A stretch of DNA of 64,000 nucleotides from Shimazuella soli (GTDB taxonomy: Bacteria > Bacillota > Bacilli > Thermoactinomycetales > Thermoactinomycetaceae), in the NCBI RefSeq assembly GCF_022511585.1, contig NZ_JAKWBN010000002.1:124001-188000 (forward strand), in the 5' to 3' direction. This document shows, one piece after another, positions 15,818 through 25,077 of this stretch. The notes under the pieces are model-generated. The model had not been told where the DNA came from. It did not search any database and saw nothing but the letters and a program-made list of their open reading frames with translations. A program made the position numbers and the translations under genes. The first letter of the stretch is position 1, and the number at the start of each line of letters is the position of its first letter.

Positions 15818-16150
15818 CTAATCTTGCTGATCAAGATATTTACTGAGACCTAACATGGTTTGGTTTATATTTTTGATGCGATTTTCTACTTTTTTTGCAG
15901 CAGCATCAAGCGTATACCCATCGGCTAACAGCTCTTGAATTAGGATGATTTTTTTGATGTCCAAATAACTATATTTTCGTGTTCCTCCCTCACAATCCTT
16001 CTTAGATTGAATGATTCCTTTATCTTCCCAATACCTTATTTTTCTTGTTGGTAATCCTGTTATGTCTGAAACTTCACCAATTCCAATCACCAATTTACTG
16101 AGAAGTTGATAATCAAAAAGCCATTCTTCATTAGATGGATGTTCGCTCAT
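15818..16150 (-). CDS. MerR-family transcriptional regulator
   Basis: 110 aa from ATG 16150, with GAGGTG 6 nt upstream. The DNA-binding HTH-wing is clear: IGIGEVSDITGLPTRKIRYWEDKGII then GGTRKYSYLDIKKIILIQELLADGYTLDAA, placed after a 25-aa N-terminal arm, so the domain starts later than usual. There is only a short C-terminal helix and no effector domain or cysteine pattern. It is divergent from the MFS transporter gene, and both promoters carry an ATTGTAGATA-type element, so it probably controls itself and the transporter. Confidence 0.8.
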   Translation of the reverse strand: MSEHPSNEEWLFDYQLLSKLVIGIGEVSDITGLPTRKIRYWEDKGIIQSKKDCEGGTRKYSYLDIKKIILIQELLADGYTLDAAAKKVENRIKNINQTMLGLSKYLDQQD

Positions 16151-16174
16151 ATTTTTCACCTCTATTCTCCAACT

Positions 16175-16192
16175 ATTGTAGATATTTTACAT
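16175..16192. promoter_or_regulatory. MerR binding-site candidate, merR side
   Basis: ATTGTAGATATTTTACAT is a dyad closely matching the element at 16240-16258. It lies 25 nt upstream of the merR start. Confidence 0.55.
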
Positions 16193-16230
16193 GAAATGAA
16201 ACAAAATCGCAAAAATTTATACGTAAGTTA

Positions 16231-16258
16231 TTGACTTTTATTGTAGATAAGTTACAAT
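16231..16258 (+). promoter_or_regulatory. MFS promoter with MerR binding-site candidate
   Basis: TTGACT (16231-16236) and TACAAT (16253-16258) are separated by 16 bp. The dyad ATTGTAGATAAGTTACAAT (16240-16258) fills the spacer and -10 box. It shares the first ten bases with the copy on the merR side. Confidence 0.6.
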
Positions 16259-16336
16259 ATAGGTAATAAATAAACAAACAAGGCTAATTATTTTCGCTGA
16301 TTGTTTTTGCGGAACAAGCTTCTTGGGAGGTACAAC

Positions 16337-17533
16337 ATGGAAAAAGCATTAAAATCTTCTTCGTTTTTGGCAGCAAGTAAAAACTATGTTCTTCTATCAG
16401 CAGTATTATTTTGGTGCGGTTTAATAATCGTATCTGGCTTATATGTGACGATCCCTTTATTTTCTAGTATTGCGAGTGCTTTTCACATATCATTGAATCA
16501 AGCATCTTGGTCTGGGAGTATGTATTCCTTTTGTTATGCGATTGGGTTTTTATTATTTGGCTCTTTTGGGGATCGTTTTGGCAACAAACGAATGATTTTG
16601 ATTTGTTTAGGTTTGTTGGCGATTATCTCTCCCTTAATAGGTTTTATTCATCAATTTCAAGTTTTGCTAGTGCTAAGAAGTCTACAGGGTTTCGTTGCTG
16701 CAACTTTTGTTCCTGCTGCTCTTTCTTATGTCGTCAAAGTATTTCCAGTAGATAAAAGGGTGACAACCATTGGAATTGTAAGCTTTGGTTTACTTACAGC
16801 AGGGGTTTTGGGGCAATTGTTCAGCAGTTTGGTCAACCAAAGTTTTTCATGGGAATATTGCTTTTATTGGATAGGAATTATTTATTTTTTCACTTTTGTT
16901 CTTTGTTTATTTGCTATTCCAAAAGAGCCAAATAGTGATAAAAAAATAAGTTTATTCCCATCTCTGCAAGATTTTCGTAAAGTGTCTACGGATAAGAAGC
17001 TGGTATTATGCTATGTGATCGCTGTTTCGGTATTACTATCTTTTGTCGGTATGTATACAACTCTTGGAGGCTATCTGGTTCAGTTGTCAAAAGATATAAA
17101 TGATCAAACATTGCTAGTAATTCGTGCCATTGGTATAGTCGGGATGATTACGTCTTTATATGTAGGACGTATGGTTGCAAGGTTTGGGGCATTTGTAGTA
17201 CTTCGAGGAGGTTTAACATTAGCAGTAATTGGTCTTGTACTACTTGGGGTTTTTACTAATATACCTTTTTTAGTCATCATGAGTGTAGTTTTTGTAGGGG
17301 GGATATCGGTATTGATCCCTAACCTTATCGGGATAGTGAATCAATTAGGCGGTGAATTGCGAAGCACAGCGATTTCGGTTTATACTTTTATCTTATTTTT
17401 AGGAGCAACAATTGCTCCATCGCTCGTCATTAATTTGGTACCAGTAGTTGGGTATGCATTTACATTTGAAATCTTAGCTTTATTTTTAGGTTTAGCTTTG
17501 GTAACATCTTTATTTTTAAAAGAAAGCAAATAA
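16337..17533 (+). CDS. MFS drug/metabolite exporter
   Basis: 398 aa from ATG 16337, where TTGGGAGG lies 6 nt upstream; the longer frame from 16301 lacks a ribosome site. About twelve hydrophobic helices. The A-motif appears as GSFGDRFGNKRMILI in the loop after helix 2. The fold and sequence style (SGLYVTIPLFSSIASAFHISLNQASWSGSMYSF) are those of YnfM/Bcr-like MFS exporters of 12 TM. It is divergent from merR and shares its operator, so it is probably induced by a compound it exports. Substrate unknown. Confidence 0.85.
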   Translation: MEKALKSSSFLAASKNYVLLSAVLFWCGLIIVSGLYVTIPLFSSIASAFHISLNQASWSGSMYSFCYAIGFLLFGSFGDRFGNKRMILICLGLLAIISPLIGFIHQFQVLLVLRSLQGFVAATFVPAALSYVVKVFPVDKRVTTIGIVSFGLLTAGVLGQLFSSLVNQSFSWEYCFYWIGIIYFFTFVLCLFAIPKEPNSDKKISLFPSLQDFRKVSTDKKLVLCYVIAVSVLLSFVGMYTTLGGYLVQLSKDINDQTLLVIRAIGIVGMITSLYVGRMVARFGAFVVLRGGLTLAVIGLVLLGVFTNIPFLVIMSVVFVGGISVLIPNLIGIVNQLGGELRSTAISVYTFILFLGATIAPSLVINLVPVVGYAFTFEILALFLGLALVTSLFLKESK

Positions 17534-17704
17534 GGAATTCAGACATTTATATATATTGATGAAAAGATAGTTCAAGGTACAAAAGATAAAAACAAAGGAG
17601 CAACCATAAAAGATTGTTCATATTCTAATCGGAAAAAAGATTGTCCTGAATCTTTGCAAAAAGTATAATTTTATTTATGTGCACAGTCTTATCGCGAAAG
17701 GAAA

Positions 17705-18232
17705 ATGAACATATTGGTTGCGAGAAAGTTTGGATGGTTAATTGGTAGTTTATTATTGGTTATTGTATTAGCCGGTTGCGGAAATAGTGGAGTTTCCACG
17801 GATGTACTTGAGCCGCTTTGGACAAAACAAGTGAATCAGGAAGTAACACCTTGGATGAAGGATGTATTTGCTCCTGTTTCTTCGAAAGTATCTTCGGAGC
17901 TTATCTTTTACTCGGATACCAATTGGGATGTTCCAGAAGACAAGCTCCCTAATTACAAATATGGTTTACAACATGCCAAAGAAACCGTAAATGGTGATTT
18001 GGACCCGTTGCTAGTGGTTCATGTGAAGTTGAATGAACCCTTTGAAGCCTATGAAATCAATCAATTAAAAGAACAAATATGGTCTGCTATCCAGCAATTG
18101 AAAATAAACGGAATCAAGAGTGGGAAAATAAAATTGGAATATGGGCAGCAGACATATTTCAGTGGTCCCATTCAATCCATCAATGAACCCGGAGATATGG
18201 AGCAGTATTTCACTATCAACTCAAAAGGTTAG
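17705..18232 (+). CDS. Putative lipoprotein, 175 aa
   Basis: The signal peptide (FGWLIGSLLLVIVLAGC) ends at a clear lipobox LAGC with Cys25, predicting an envelope lipoprotein. The mature part contains LLVVHVKLNEPFEAYEIN and two amphipathic segments; no family recognised. GAAAGG lies immediately before the ATG. The 170 nt between the MFS gene and this one is AT-rich and shows no gene. It stands alone, followed by the argS T-box leader. Confidence 0.75.
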   Translation: MNILVARKFGWLIGSLLLVIVLAGCGNSGVSTDVLEPLWTKQVNQEVTPWMKDVFAPVSSKVSSELIFYSDTNWDVPEDKLPNYKYGLQHAKETVNGDLDPLLVVHVKLNEPFEAYEINQLKEQIWSAIQQLKINGIKSGKIKLEYGQQTYFSGPIQSINEPGDMEQYFTINSKG

Positions 18233-18296
18233 GAAAGCTTGACCGCAAGGCATTTTTTTGGTACATATAGTCATTATCTATATCGGTAAAGAAAGA

Positions 18297-18487
18297 GTAG
18301 GAAAATATCAATCATTGAAGCGAACTGAGGATGGTGTGAGCTCAGTATGAGTATTTTCCGAAACGCATTCTTGTTAACTGCTGATCGGGGAACGCCTCGT
18401 TATCAAGGGTGAAGTGGTGCTTTTAGCACAAGCGGAGTGGTACCGCGGGCAAAACGCTCGTCTCCTTTTAGGAGATGGGTGTTTTTT
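18297..18487 (+). ncRNA. T-box leader of argS
   Basis: The conserved T-box core GGAGTGGTACCGCG lies near 18434-18447. It is followed by the terminator ACGCTCGTCTCC / GGAGATGGGTGT with a T run (18455-18488). A long Stem I with an imperfectly paired base (GAAAATA ... TATTTTC) begins near 18300. T-box RNAs sense uncharged tRNA; here tRNA-Arg is inferred from the downstream gene. I could not place the specifier codon. Confidence 0.9.
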
Positions 18488-18505
18488 ATTTTAGGAGGAA
18501 TGAAA

Positions 18506-20194
18506 ATGGATTACAAACGCATTGTTGCTGTGCAATTATCGACTTGTCTTGGTGATATTTTGCGGGTAGAGGAAATCGAAAAAGTAATCGAGAAACCAAA
18601 AAAACAAAATCTAGGGGATTTTGCTTTTCCATGTTTTGTTTTAGCGAAGCACTGGAAAAAGGCGCCAAATGTGATAGCAAACGAGTTAGCACCTAAAGTC
18701 GTACATGATTTGTTTCAAAAAGTAGAAGCAGTAGGGCCTTATGTCAATGTTTTTCTTGATCAGAAGCAAGTGAGTAAGCAAATTTTAGATGAAATTTTGC
18801 GATTGGGTAATCAGTATGGAGCAAATAAAAATGGAAAAGGGGAGACAGTGACGATCGATTTGTCGTCCCCGAATATCGCAAAAGCTTTTTCCATGGGACA
18901 TCTGCGTTCAACCGTAATTGGCAACAGTATAGCCAACATCGCTGAAAAAAACGGATATCGTCCTGTTCGAATTAATCATTTAGGTGATTGGGGTACCCAA
19001 TTTGGGAAACTGATTGTTGCTTATCGCAAATGGGGAGATGAAGATGCCGTTCGTAAAAATCCAATCTCTGAATTAATGAAGTTATATTTGCGTTTTCATG
19101 AGGAAGCAGCAGATGATCCATCTTTAGAAGAAGCGGCTAGAGAAGCATTTAAACTGCTGGAAGAGGGAGATGCAGAAAACTTTGCTTTATGGGAGTGGTT
19201 TCGTGAGGAATCTCTTCACGAGTTTATGCGAATCTATGATCTGTTAGGTGTTCAATTTGACTCCTTTGCTGGGGAAGCTTTCTATAACGATAAAATGGAA
19301 GCTGTTGTAAAACTTTTAGAGGAAAAAGGTTTGCTGGTGGAAAGTGACGGAGCAAAAGTAGTTTCTTTGGAAGAGGAAGGTTTACCGCCTTGTTTGGTTC
19401 AAAAATCGGATGGAGCAACACTTTATGCCACAAGGGATTTAGCTACAGCGATCTATCGGAAAAAGGAGTATAACTTTATAAAGTCCCTTTATGTTGTAGG
19501 CAGTGAACAGAGTCTGCATTTTCAACAATTAAAACTAGTGTTAGAAAAAGCAGGCTTTCAATGGGCAAAAGATATGGAGCATGTTTCATTTGGGATGATG
19601 CTGCGTGACGGCAAAAAAATGTCGACCCGCAAAGGTCATGTTGTCTTACTTGAAGATGCTTTGACAAGTGCGATTGACCGGATTCGAAAAATCATTGAAG
19701 AGAAGAATCCTGCTTTAGGTGAAAAAGAAAAAGTGTCTCATGACGTGGGGATTGGCGCAGTTATTTTTCATGATCTCAAACATTTCCGTACGAACGATGT
19801 AGAGTTTTCCATGGAACAGATGCTTAACTTTGAAGGGGAGACTGGTCCTTATCTTCAATATACACATGCTCGCTGCCATTCACTGCTCAGAAAAGGGGAA
19901 TATACACCTAGTACAGAAGCATTAGAGGTAGAAGATGAAGAAGCATGGCCAATTTTGTCTTTGTTAAAAGATTTTGATCAAGTAGTAAAATTGGCTTGGC
20001 GTGAATATGATCCATCTAAGATCGCTAGATTTGCTTTGGACTTAGCTCGTACACTCAATCAGTATTATGCGCATGTCCATGTTCTATCAGATGAGCAGAA
20101 TAAAACTGCTAGATTAAATCTCATTTTTGCAACAGCGACAGTGTTAAAAGAAGCTCTCCGTATACTAGGGCTCCACGCTCCAACAGAAATGTAA
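18506..20194 (+). CDS. argS: Arginyl-tRNA synthetase
   Basis: 562 aa from ATG 18506 (AGGAGG 7 nt upstream; the ATG at 18500 is too close). It charges tRNA-Arg. The class I signatures are visible: SMGHLRST (the HIGH equivalent) near residue 130 and KKMSTRKG (KMSKS equivalent) near 370. The N-terminal tRNA-binding domain and C-terminal anticodon-binding helices (YLQYTHARCHSLLRK, RTLNQYYAHVHVL) are in place. Length is normal for the Bacillus-type enzyme. Controlled by the T-box leader directly upstream. Confidence 0.95.
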   Translation: MDYKRIVAVQLSTCLGDILRVEEIEKVIEKPKKQNLGDFAFPCFVLAKHWKKAPNVIANELAPKVVHDLFQKVEAVGPYVNVFLDQKQVSKQILDEILRLGNQYGANKNGKGETVTIDLSSPNIAKAFSMGHLRSTVIGNSIANIAEKNGYRPVRINHLGDWGTQFGKLIVAYRKWGDEDAVRKNPISELMKLYLRFHEEAADDPSLEEAAREAFKLLEEGDAENFALWEWFREESLHEFMRIYDLLGVQFDSFAGEAFYNDKMEAVVKLLEEKGLLVESDGAKVVSLEEEGLPPCLVQKSDGATLYATRDLATAIYRKKEYNFIKSLYVVGSEQSLHFQQLKLVLEKAGFQWAKDMEHVSFGMMLRDGKKMSTRKGHVVLLEDALTSAIDRIRKIIEEKNPALGEKEKVSHDVGIGAVIFHDLKHFRTNDVEFSMEQMLNFEGETGPYLQYTHARCHSLLRKGEYTPSTEALEVEDEEAWPILSLLKDFDQVVKLAWREYDPSKIARFALDLARTLNQYYAHVHVLSDEQNKTARLNLIFATATVLKEALRILGLHAPTEM

Positions 20195-20201
20195 TCGAAA
20201 T

Positions 20202-20231
20202 TTGACAGGGATGCCAAAGACATGCTAGAAT
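20202..20231 (+). promoter_or_regulatory. Promoter of the infC operon
   Basis: TTGACA (20202-20207) and TAGAAT (20226-20231) with an 18-bp spacer, immediately after argS. Confidence 0.65.
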
Positions 20232-20235
20232 AACA

Positions 20236-20384
20236 ACATTGTGTAAGCAGAAGCGCCCGCTTCTCACCTGGTCGACGCAATTAGGTTGTTGCTAGGTTAG
20301 TTGAGGAATACCGTAAATTTTTTACGTGTGGGCGACTTTCGTCCACACTTATTTGCATTGGCAATTCCCAATACTGGAGGTGTA
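20236..20384 (+). ncRNA. Probable ribosomal L20 leader of infC-rpmI-rplT
   Basis: A 150-nt structured leader with the hairpins AGAAGCGCCCGCTTCT (near 20250) and GTGTGGGCGACTTTCGTCCACAC (20326-20348). In Bacillus the operon is repressed by L20 binding such a leader and causing premature termination. The position and operon content support this. I could not verify the covariance structure. Confidence 0.6.
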
Positions 20385-20387
20385 ATT

Positions 20388-20906
20388 ATTAGCAAAGAAC
20401 AGCAACAGGTCAATGAAGCGATCCGCGCTCGCGAAGTGCGACTCATAGGGGCAGATGGTGAGCAACTTGGAATTCAGCCACTCAGAGAAGCACTGCGTTT
20501 GGCGGGGGAACAAAATCTCGACCTTGTCAATGTAGCTCCACAGGCGAAACCACCGGTTTGTAGAATTATGGACTACGGTAAATACCGTTATGAGCAAAGC
20601 AAACGTGAGAAAGAAGCACGTCGAAACCAAAAAATCGTTCAATTAAAAGAAGTTCGTCTCAGTCCTTCTATTGAGGATCATGACGTTCAAACCAAGCTCA
20701 AAAACGTAGTGAAGTTTTTAGAGCAAGGCGACAAAGTGAAGTTGAGCATTCGTTTCCGCGGACGGGAAATCACGCACCAAGATCTTGGTCGTCGAGTGCT
20801 TGTACGGATGGCTGAAGAAGTCAAAGAAATCTCTGAGGTTGAAAGACATCCTAAGTTAGAAGGACGTCAAATGATTATGATCTTAACTCCAAAATCGTCA
20901 AACTGA
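20388..20906 (+). CDS. infC: Translation initiation factor IF-3
   Basis: 172 aa starting at an AUU codon (20388; a second AUU at 20385 is equally possible), placed 6 nt after GGAGGT. AUU starts are conserved in infC genes and allow IF-3 to restrict its own translation. The sequence runs [21 protein letters not shown], then [20 protein letters not shown], then the C-terminal domain with [21 protein letters not shown]-3 prevents subunit joining and proofreads the start codon. An open frame begins upstream at 20301, but that part is the structured leader. Confidence 0.95.
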   Translation: MSKEQQQVNEAIRAREVRLIGADGEQLGIQPLREALRLAGEQNLDLVNVAPQAKPPVCRIMDYGKYRYEQSKREKEARRNQKIVQLKEVRLSPSIEDHDVQTKLKNVVKFLEQGDKVKLSIRFRGREITHQDLGRRVLVRMAEEVKEISEVERHPKLEGRQMIMILTPKSSN

Positions 20907-20926
20907 CATCGAAGGGAGTATATACG

Positions 20927-21124
20927 ATGCCTAAAATGAAATCTAAAAAATCAGCTACCAAACGTTTTAGTAAAACAGGTACTGGTAAAGTGAAACGTAA
21001 TCATGCATTTACTAGCCACTTGCTGGAAGGCAAATCTGCGAAACAAAAACGTAAATTGCGTAAAAGTGCCATCATGGCTAAAGGTGATACCAAACGCATC
21101 GAACAATTAATCGCTTATAAATAG
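20927..21124 (+). CDS. rpmI: 50S ribosomal protein L35
   Basis: 65 aa, highly basic: [20 protein letters not shown] ... [18 protein letters not shown]. This is the normal length and sequence pattern of bL35. It lies 20 nt after infC and 21 nt before rplT in the classic operon. GAAGGGAG precedes the ATG. It assembles into the large subunit. Confidence 0.97.
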   Translation: MPKMKSKKSATKRFSKTGTGKVKRNHAFTSHLLEGKSAKQKRKLRKSAIMAKGDTKRIEQLIAYK

Positions 21125-21145
21125 AACGTTTAGGAGGGAATTTTA

Positions 21146-21499
21146 ATGGCAAGAGTTAAGGGTGGTACTGTTACCCGTCGCCGTCGTAAACGCGTGCTGA
21201 AACTGGCTCGTGGATACTTCGGTTCCAAACACCGTTTATTCCGTACTGCGAAGCAGCAAGTAATGAAATCTCTTATGTATGCATATCGTGACCGTCGTCA
21301 GCGCAAACGTGATTTCCGTCGTCTTTGGATTACACGTATTAATGCAGCTGCTCGTATCAATGGTTTGTCATACAATAAATTGATGCACGGATTAAAAGTT
21401 GCTGGTGTAGATATCAACCGCAAAATGCTTGCTGAATTAGCTATTTTTGATGAAAAAGCTTTTAGTGAACTTGTGCAAGTTGCGAAAAAAGCACAATAA
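21146..21499 (+). CDS. rplT: 50S ribosomal protein L20
   Basis: 117 aa. [20 protein letters not shown], followed by [20 protein letters not shown] and the globular C-terminal domain, matches bL20. Besides its role in early 50S assembly, L20 is the repressor that binds the leader of this operon in Bacillus. TAGGAGGG precedes the ATG. Last gene of the operon, followed by a terminator. Confidence 0.97.
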   Translation: MARVKGGTVTRRRRKRVLKLARGYFGSKHRLFRTAKQQVMKSLMYAYRDRRQRKRDFRRLWITRINAAARINGLSYNKLMHGLKVAGVDINRKMLAELAIFDEKAFSELVQVAKKAQ

Positions 21500-21517
21500 G
21501 CTCTCATTCTCTTTTTA

Positions 21518-21548
21518 AATCTCATAGATATTATCTATGAGATTTTCT
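21518..21548 (+). terminator. Terminator of infC-rpmI-rplT
   Basis: AATCTCATAGATA and TATCTATGAGATT pair almost perfectly and are followed by a T-rich tract, 18 nt after rplT. Confidence 0.8.
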
Positions 21549-21739
21549 TTGTCCGTTTTTAATTTTGGATTGGAAATAAAAGTAAACCATTTAGTACTAA
21601 GTACTATTTTGACAAATATTGATAACAATTTAAACATTGGATGTTCTATGTGTAGGATATAATAAATAAGTGATGACTTATAAAAAGAGAGGAATAGCCC
21701 TCTGTTTCTCTAATCCATATTCAAAGGAGTAGGGGCTGA

Positions 21740-22147
21740 ATGCTGGTTAATTGGATCAAACTAGAGTATGAACAGTACGGGCATTTAGATGCACAAGGCA
21801 ATTTGTGTTTACCCCTTGAGTATGCAGAGGACTTTGTCCGTATTTGTTTTCAACACAATATTGCACTTGTCGGCGTAGATTTTATTTTTCGGGCAGAAGA
21901 TGACAACTACTATCATATAACTAGCCTTGATTGTCGAGAGATCATTTGGAGTTTTGCAGATTGGAATCATTTGGTAGATTATTGTAATCAAATTGTATGG
22001 AATGTCATTGTGCAAGAAGGCAGTAAAGAAGGAACGGAATATTTTATCCCTTATTTAATGGAAGAGTACGATTGGTTGATGCAAAAGATCACAAATGAAC
22101 ACGACAGTCTGGAAGATGGTTCTAGTTATGCTAGTGGTAATTTTTGA
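21740..22147 (+). CDS. Hypothetical 135-aa protein
   Basis: Acidic, aromatic-rich soluble protein. CLPLEYAEDFVRICFQHNIALVGVDFIFR suggests an alpha/beta segment, then IIWSFADWNHLVDYCNQIVWNVI. The style recalls small immunity proteins that neutralise contact-dependent toxins, but no toxin gene is present and I cannot name a family. AAAGGAGTAGGGGC precedes the ATG at 21740. It stands alone between rplT and ilvD with its own terminator. Confidence 0.7.
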   Translation: MLVNWIKLEYEQYGHLDAQGNLCLPLEYAEDFVRICFQHNIALVGVDFIFRAEDDNYYHITSLDCREIIWSFADWNHLVDYCNQIVWNVIVQEGSKEGTEYFIPYLMEEYDWLMQKITNEHDSLEDGSSYASGNF

Positions 22148-22150
22148 GAG

Positions 22151-22180
22151 AGCAGGCGCAAGAAAAGCCCTGCTTTTTTT
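22151..22180 (+). terminator. Terminator of the 135-aa gene
   Basis: AGCAGG and CCTGCT pair and are followed by eight T, directly after the stop codon. Between here and ilvD a further hairpin AAGCCT-TCAG-AGGCTT (22241-22256) and a T run near 22268 occur in the ilvD leader; its role is unclear. Confidence 0.75.
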
Positions 22181-22303
22181 TATGCAAATATGATAGTATA
22201 TAATCTAATTTAGTAGATAAAAGTTTTATCTTTTCTACAAAGCCTTCAGAGGCTTGCCATATTGGTAAGTTTTTTTATTATTTTATAGAGTAGGTGAGCT
22301 ATA

Positions 22304-23974
22304 GTGAGAAGTGACAAAATTAAAAAAGGTGTAGACCGAGCACCCCATAGAAGTTTACTTAGGGCTGCTGGTGTGAAAGAGGAAGATTTCGGGAAACCAT
22401 TTATCGGAATTTGCAATTCATTTGTAGAAATTGTACCTGGTCATATGCATTTAAATAAATTTGCTGAAGTAGTAAAAGATGCCGTTCGTGCAGCTGGCGG
22501 GGTACCATTTGAATTTAATACCATTGGTGTGGATGATGGTATCGCAATGGGACACATCGGTATGCGTTATTCTCTTCCCAGTAGAGAAGTCATCGCCGAT
22601 GCAGTGGAAACAGTAGCTCTTGCACACTGGTTTGATGGTCTTATCTGTATCCCGAATTGTGACAAAATTACGCCAGGGATGCTGATGGGAGCAATGCGGG
22701 TTAATATTCCTACCATTTTTATCAGTGGCGGACCGATGAAAGCTGGGATGACACCATCAGGGAAATCAATCGACTTGGTATCTGTGTTTGAAGGGGTAGG
22801 AGCTCACCAAGCCGGAAAAATAGATGATAAAGAGCTATACGAATTAGAACAATTTGCATGTCCAAGCTGTGGTTCTTGTTCAGGGATGTTTACCGCTAAT
22901 TCGATGAACTGCTTAGCAGAAGCGCTGGGTGTAGCTTTGCCGGGCAATGGTAGTATTTTGGCAGATACACCAGAAAGAAAGGTGTTGGCACAAAAAGCTG
23001 CTGCTCAGATCATAAAGCTGATCGAAGCAGATTTGAAACCAAGCGATATTGTGACACAAGAATCCATCGATAACGCATTTGCACTCGATATGGCAATGGG
23101 TGGTTCTACCAATACGGTTTTACATACATTGGCTATCGCTCATGAAATCGGAGTGGAGTACCCGCTGACGAGAATCAATGAAATCGCAGCAAAAGTGCCA
23201 AATCTATGTAAAGTGAGTCCTGCTGGCAAGTGGCATATGGAAGATATAGATCGTGCTGGAGGAATTCATGCGATCTTAAATGAGTTATCCAAAAAAGAAG
23301 GCATTTTAAACCTTGATTGTAAAACGGTCACTTTAAAGACATTAGGGGAAAATATTCAAGAGCATAAAATTTTAGATGAAGAAGTCATCCATCCAATTAC
23401 AAATGCTTATAGTGAGACAGGCGGATTGTGTGTTTTATTTGGAAACATTGCCCCAGATGGTGCAGTAATCAAAACGGGTGCGGTCGATCCTTCGATCAAA
23501 ACATTTAGTGGACCAGCTGTTATCTTTGAATCCCAAGATGAAGCGATCGCCGGTATCTCCTTTGGAAAAGTGAAGTCTGGAGATGTTGTCGTCATCCGCT
23601 CTGAAGGACCAAAAGGCGGTCCAGGAATGCCAGAAATGCTTTCTCCTACTTCTGCGATCATGGGTCGAGGATTAGGAAAAGAGGTTGCATTGATTACTGA
23701 TGGCAGATTTTCCGGTGCGACTCGCGGGATAAGTATCGGACACGTTTCTCCAGAAGCCGCGGACGGCGGACCGATCGCTTTTGTGGAACAAGGAGACATC
23801 ATTCACATCGACTTGATCAACCGGACAATAGAGTTAGAAGTATCCGATGATGAGCTAGCAAGACGGAGAGAGAACTGGACACCTCCAAAAATTGAGGTTG
23901 GCGGACGTTTCTTGCGACGTTATGCGAGTCTTGTTACCTCCGCAAATACGGGAGCAGTTTTGAGGGATAATTAG
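22304..23974 (+). CDS. ilvD: Dihydroxy-acid dehydratase
   Basis: 556 aa from GTG 22304 (AGGTGA upstream). Third common step of valine, leucine and isoleucine synthesis, dehydrating 2,3-dihydroxy acids with an iron-sulfur cluster. The cluster and active-site motifs are present: [34 protein letters not shown] and [20 protein letters not shown]. Full length. It is 7 kb from the ilvB-leuB operon, separated by the TerD-like gene and the azole-peptide cluster; whether these were inserted into one ancestral ilv locus is open. Confidence 0.95.
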   Translation: MRSDKIKKGVDRAPHRSLLRAAGVKEEDFGKPFIGICNSFVEIVPGHMHLNKFAEVVKDAVRAAGGVPFEFNTIGVDDGIAMGHIGMRYSLPSREVIADAVETVALAHWFDGLICIPNCDKITPGMLMGAMRVNIPTIFISGGPMKAGMTPSGKSIDLVSVFEGVGAHQAGKIDDKELYELEQFACPSCGSCSGMFTANSMNCLAEALGVALPGNGSILADTPERKVLAQKAAAQIIKLIEADLKPSDIVTQESIDNAFALDMAMGGSTNTVLHTLAIAHEIGVEYPLTRINEIAAKVPNLCKVSPAGKWHMEDIDRAGGIHAILNELSKKEGILNLDCKTVTLKTLGENIQEHKILDEEVIHPITNAYSETGGLCVLFGNIAPDGAVIKTGAVDPSIKTFSGPAVIFESQDEAIAGISFGKVKSGDVVVIRSEGPKGGPGMPEMLSPTSAIMGRGLGKEVALITDGRFSGATRGISIGHVSPEAADGGPIAFVEQGDIIHIDLINRTIELEVSDDELARRRENWTPPKIEVGGRFLRRYASLVTSANTGAVLRDN

Positions 23975-23977
23975 TAG

Positions 23978-24015
23978 AAAGACCACTTCTGAATTTTTTT
24001 AGAAGTGGTCTTTCT
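23978..24015 (+). terminator. Terminator of ilvD
   Basis: AAAGACCACTTCT and AGAAGTGGTCTTT pair perfectly around a short loop containing a T run. Confidence 0.85.
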
Positions 24016-24132
24016 TATGAGTATAAAAATTTTAAATGTGTTTTTATTACGTAGAAAATCAAAGTTTGAACTATATTGATTTATATTTGATTTTCTATTT
24101 TGTTAGTTAAAAATATTAGGATGAATTTTGAG

Positions 24133-24161
24133 TTGACAGGAAATTCGGGTATCTATATGAT
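24133..24161 (+). promoter_or_regulatory. Promoter of the TerD-like cassette
   Basis: TTGACA (24133-24138) and TATGAT (24156-24161) with a 17-bp spacer in AT-rich host-type sequence, 38 nt before the GC-rich gene. Confidence 0.65.
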
Positions 24162-24198
24162 GATAATAGTACAACCCCTCTCACGAGAAAGGTCGACA

Positions 24199-24795
24199 AT
24201 GGCCATCAACATGACCAAGGGAAAGACCGTCAATCTCAGCAAGCCGGTTGGTGTACCCGACGGACTCATCAAGCTCCACCTCGATTGGGAGGTCGGGCGT
24301 GATGAGAACGACAACCCGGTGGACGTTGACGTCGACCTCGGGCTGCTCTACGAGCTGAAGGACGGCACCAAGGGTGTCGTCCAGGCTCTGGGCAACAGCT
24401 TCGGTCGGCTCGACGGGCCTCCGTGGTTCAAGCTCAACGGTGATGACCAAACCGGTGCAACTTCCGGGGAGATCATCAGTGCTTTCTACAGCCACGCGGA
24501 GGAGGATGTCGAGCGTGCGGGAGTCTTCGCCTACGTCTACAGGGGTGCTCACTCGCTGAAGGCGGCGAAGAATGCCCGCACCACCATCTATGTGCCTGGT
24601 CTGGAGGAGCGTGTGATCTGGCACGGCGAACACAATACCAGGTACTGCGCGATCGCCCTCCTCACCAACACGGGGACTGGCTTCGACGTTCGGATGGACG
24701 TGAAGCCGATCAGCGGCGGCATCATCCGCAGCGGCCACCGGAAGATCGACCGACACTGGGGCTGGGGCATGAACTGGACCCCCGGTCGTAAGTGA
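24199..24795 (+). CDS. TerD-family (tellurium resistance/stress) protein, GC-rich
   Basis: 198 aa from ATG 24199, preceded by GAGAAAGG. An upstream in-frame start at 24100 lies in AT-rich non-coding-like sequence and is rejected. The pattern MTKGKTVNLSKP ... LDWEV ... DVDLGLLYELKDGT ... LNGDDQTGATSGE follows TerD-domain proteins, where acidic residues bind calcium. Codons end overwhelmingly in C or G, unlike flanking genes, and resemble actinobacterial usage. TerD proteins are associated with membrane-linked stress and phage-resistance complexes, but no other ter gene is nearby, so the role of this lone gene is unclear. It is the largest of six GC-rich cassettes in the window. Confidence 0.75.
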   Translation: MAINMTKGKTVNLSKPVGVPDGLIKLHLDWEVGRDENDNPVDVDVDLGLLYELKDGTKGVVQALGNSFGRLDGPPWFKLNGDDQTGATSGEIISAFYSHAEEDVERAGVFAYVYRGAHSLKAAKNARTTIYVPGLEERVIWHGEHNTRYCAIALLTNTGTGFDVRMDVKPISGGIIRSGHRKIDRHWGWGMNWTPGRK

Positions 24796-24819
24796 TCCTT
24801 AGGGATCGCTTGTGAGATC

Positions 24820-24853
24820 GTTCTCCCTGTGGTGGATACACTACAGGGAGAAC
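24820..24853 (+). terminator. GC-rich hairpin after the TerD-like gene
   Basis: GTTCTCCCTGT and ACAGGGAGAAC are perfect 11-bp arms around a 12-nt loop. No strong T run follows, as with the other GC-rich cassettes. Confidence 0.7.
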
Positions 24854-24906
24854 CCGCTTTGTAAGGAATTTTTTATTTTAAATAAATGGATCGCCTGTTA
24901 AAAATG

Positions 24907-24956
24907 AACTGCACTCCTATTGTTAATTTAACTTAACAACTGGAGTGCAGTTTTTC
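24907..24956. terminator. Long AT-type bidirectional terminator
   Basis: AACTGCACTCC and GGAGTGCAGTT enclose a second stem TTGTTAA / TTAACAA; a T run follows on the plus strand. It can end the TerD transcript and, less well, the minus-strand azole-peptide operon. The 120 nt from here to the SagB stop holds nothing else visible. Confidence 0.75.
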
Positions 24957-25077
24957 AATGATTAAATATTCGTTGAAGTCAAGACTGATTACTAGTCATT
25001 CTTAGAAGATATGTAATTCTCTAATAACTGAAGAAATGTACAAGGTGAATATCTCATGCTAAAAAGCTAGATGCCTT

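Noticed and set aside
22184..22303. Riboswitch or T-box before ilvD
   Set aside because: Only short hairpins are seen and no T-box core GGTGGTACC-type sequence is present.
24181..24756. 191-aa minus-strand frame opposite the TerD-like gene
   Set aside because: GC-rich codon bias creates open antisense frames; the plus strand has the promoter, ribosome site, TerD motifs and terminators.
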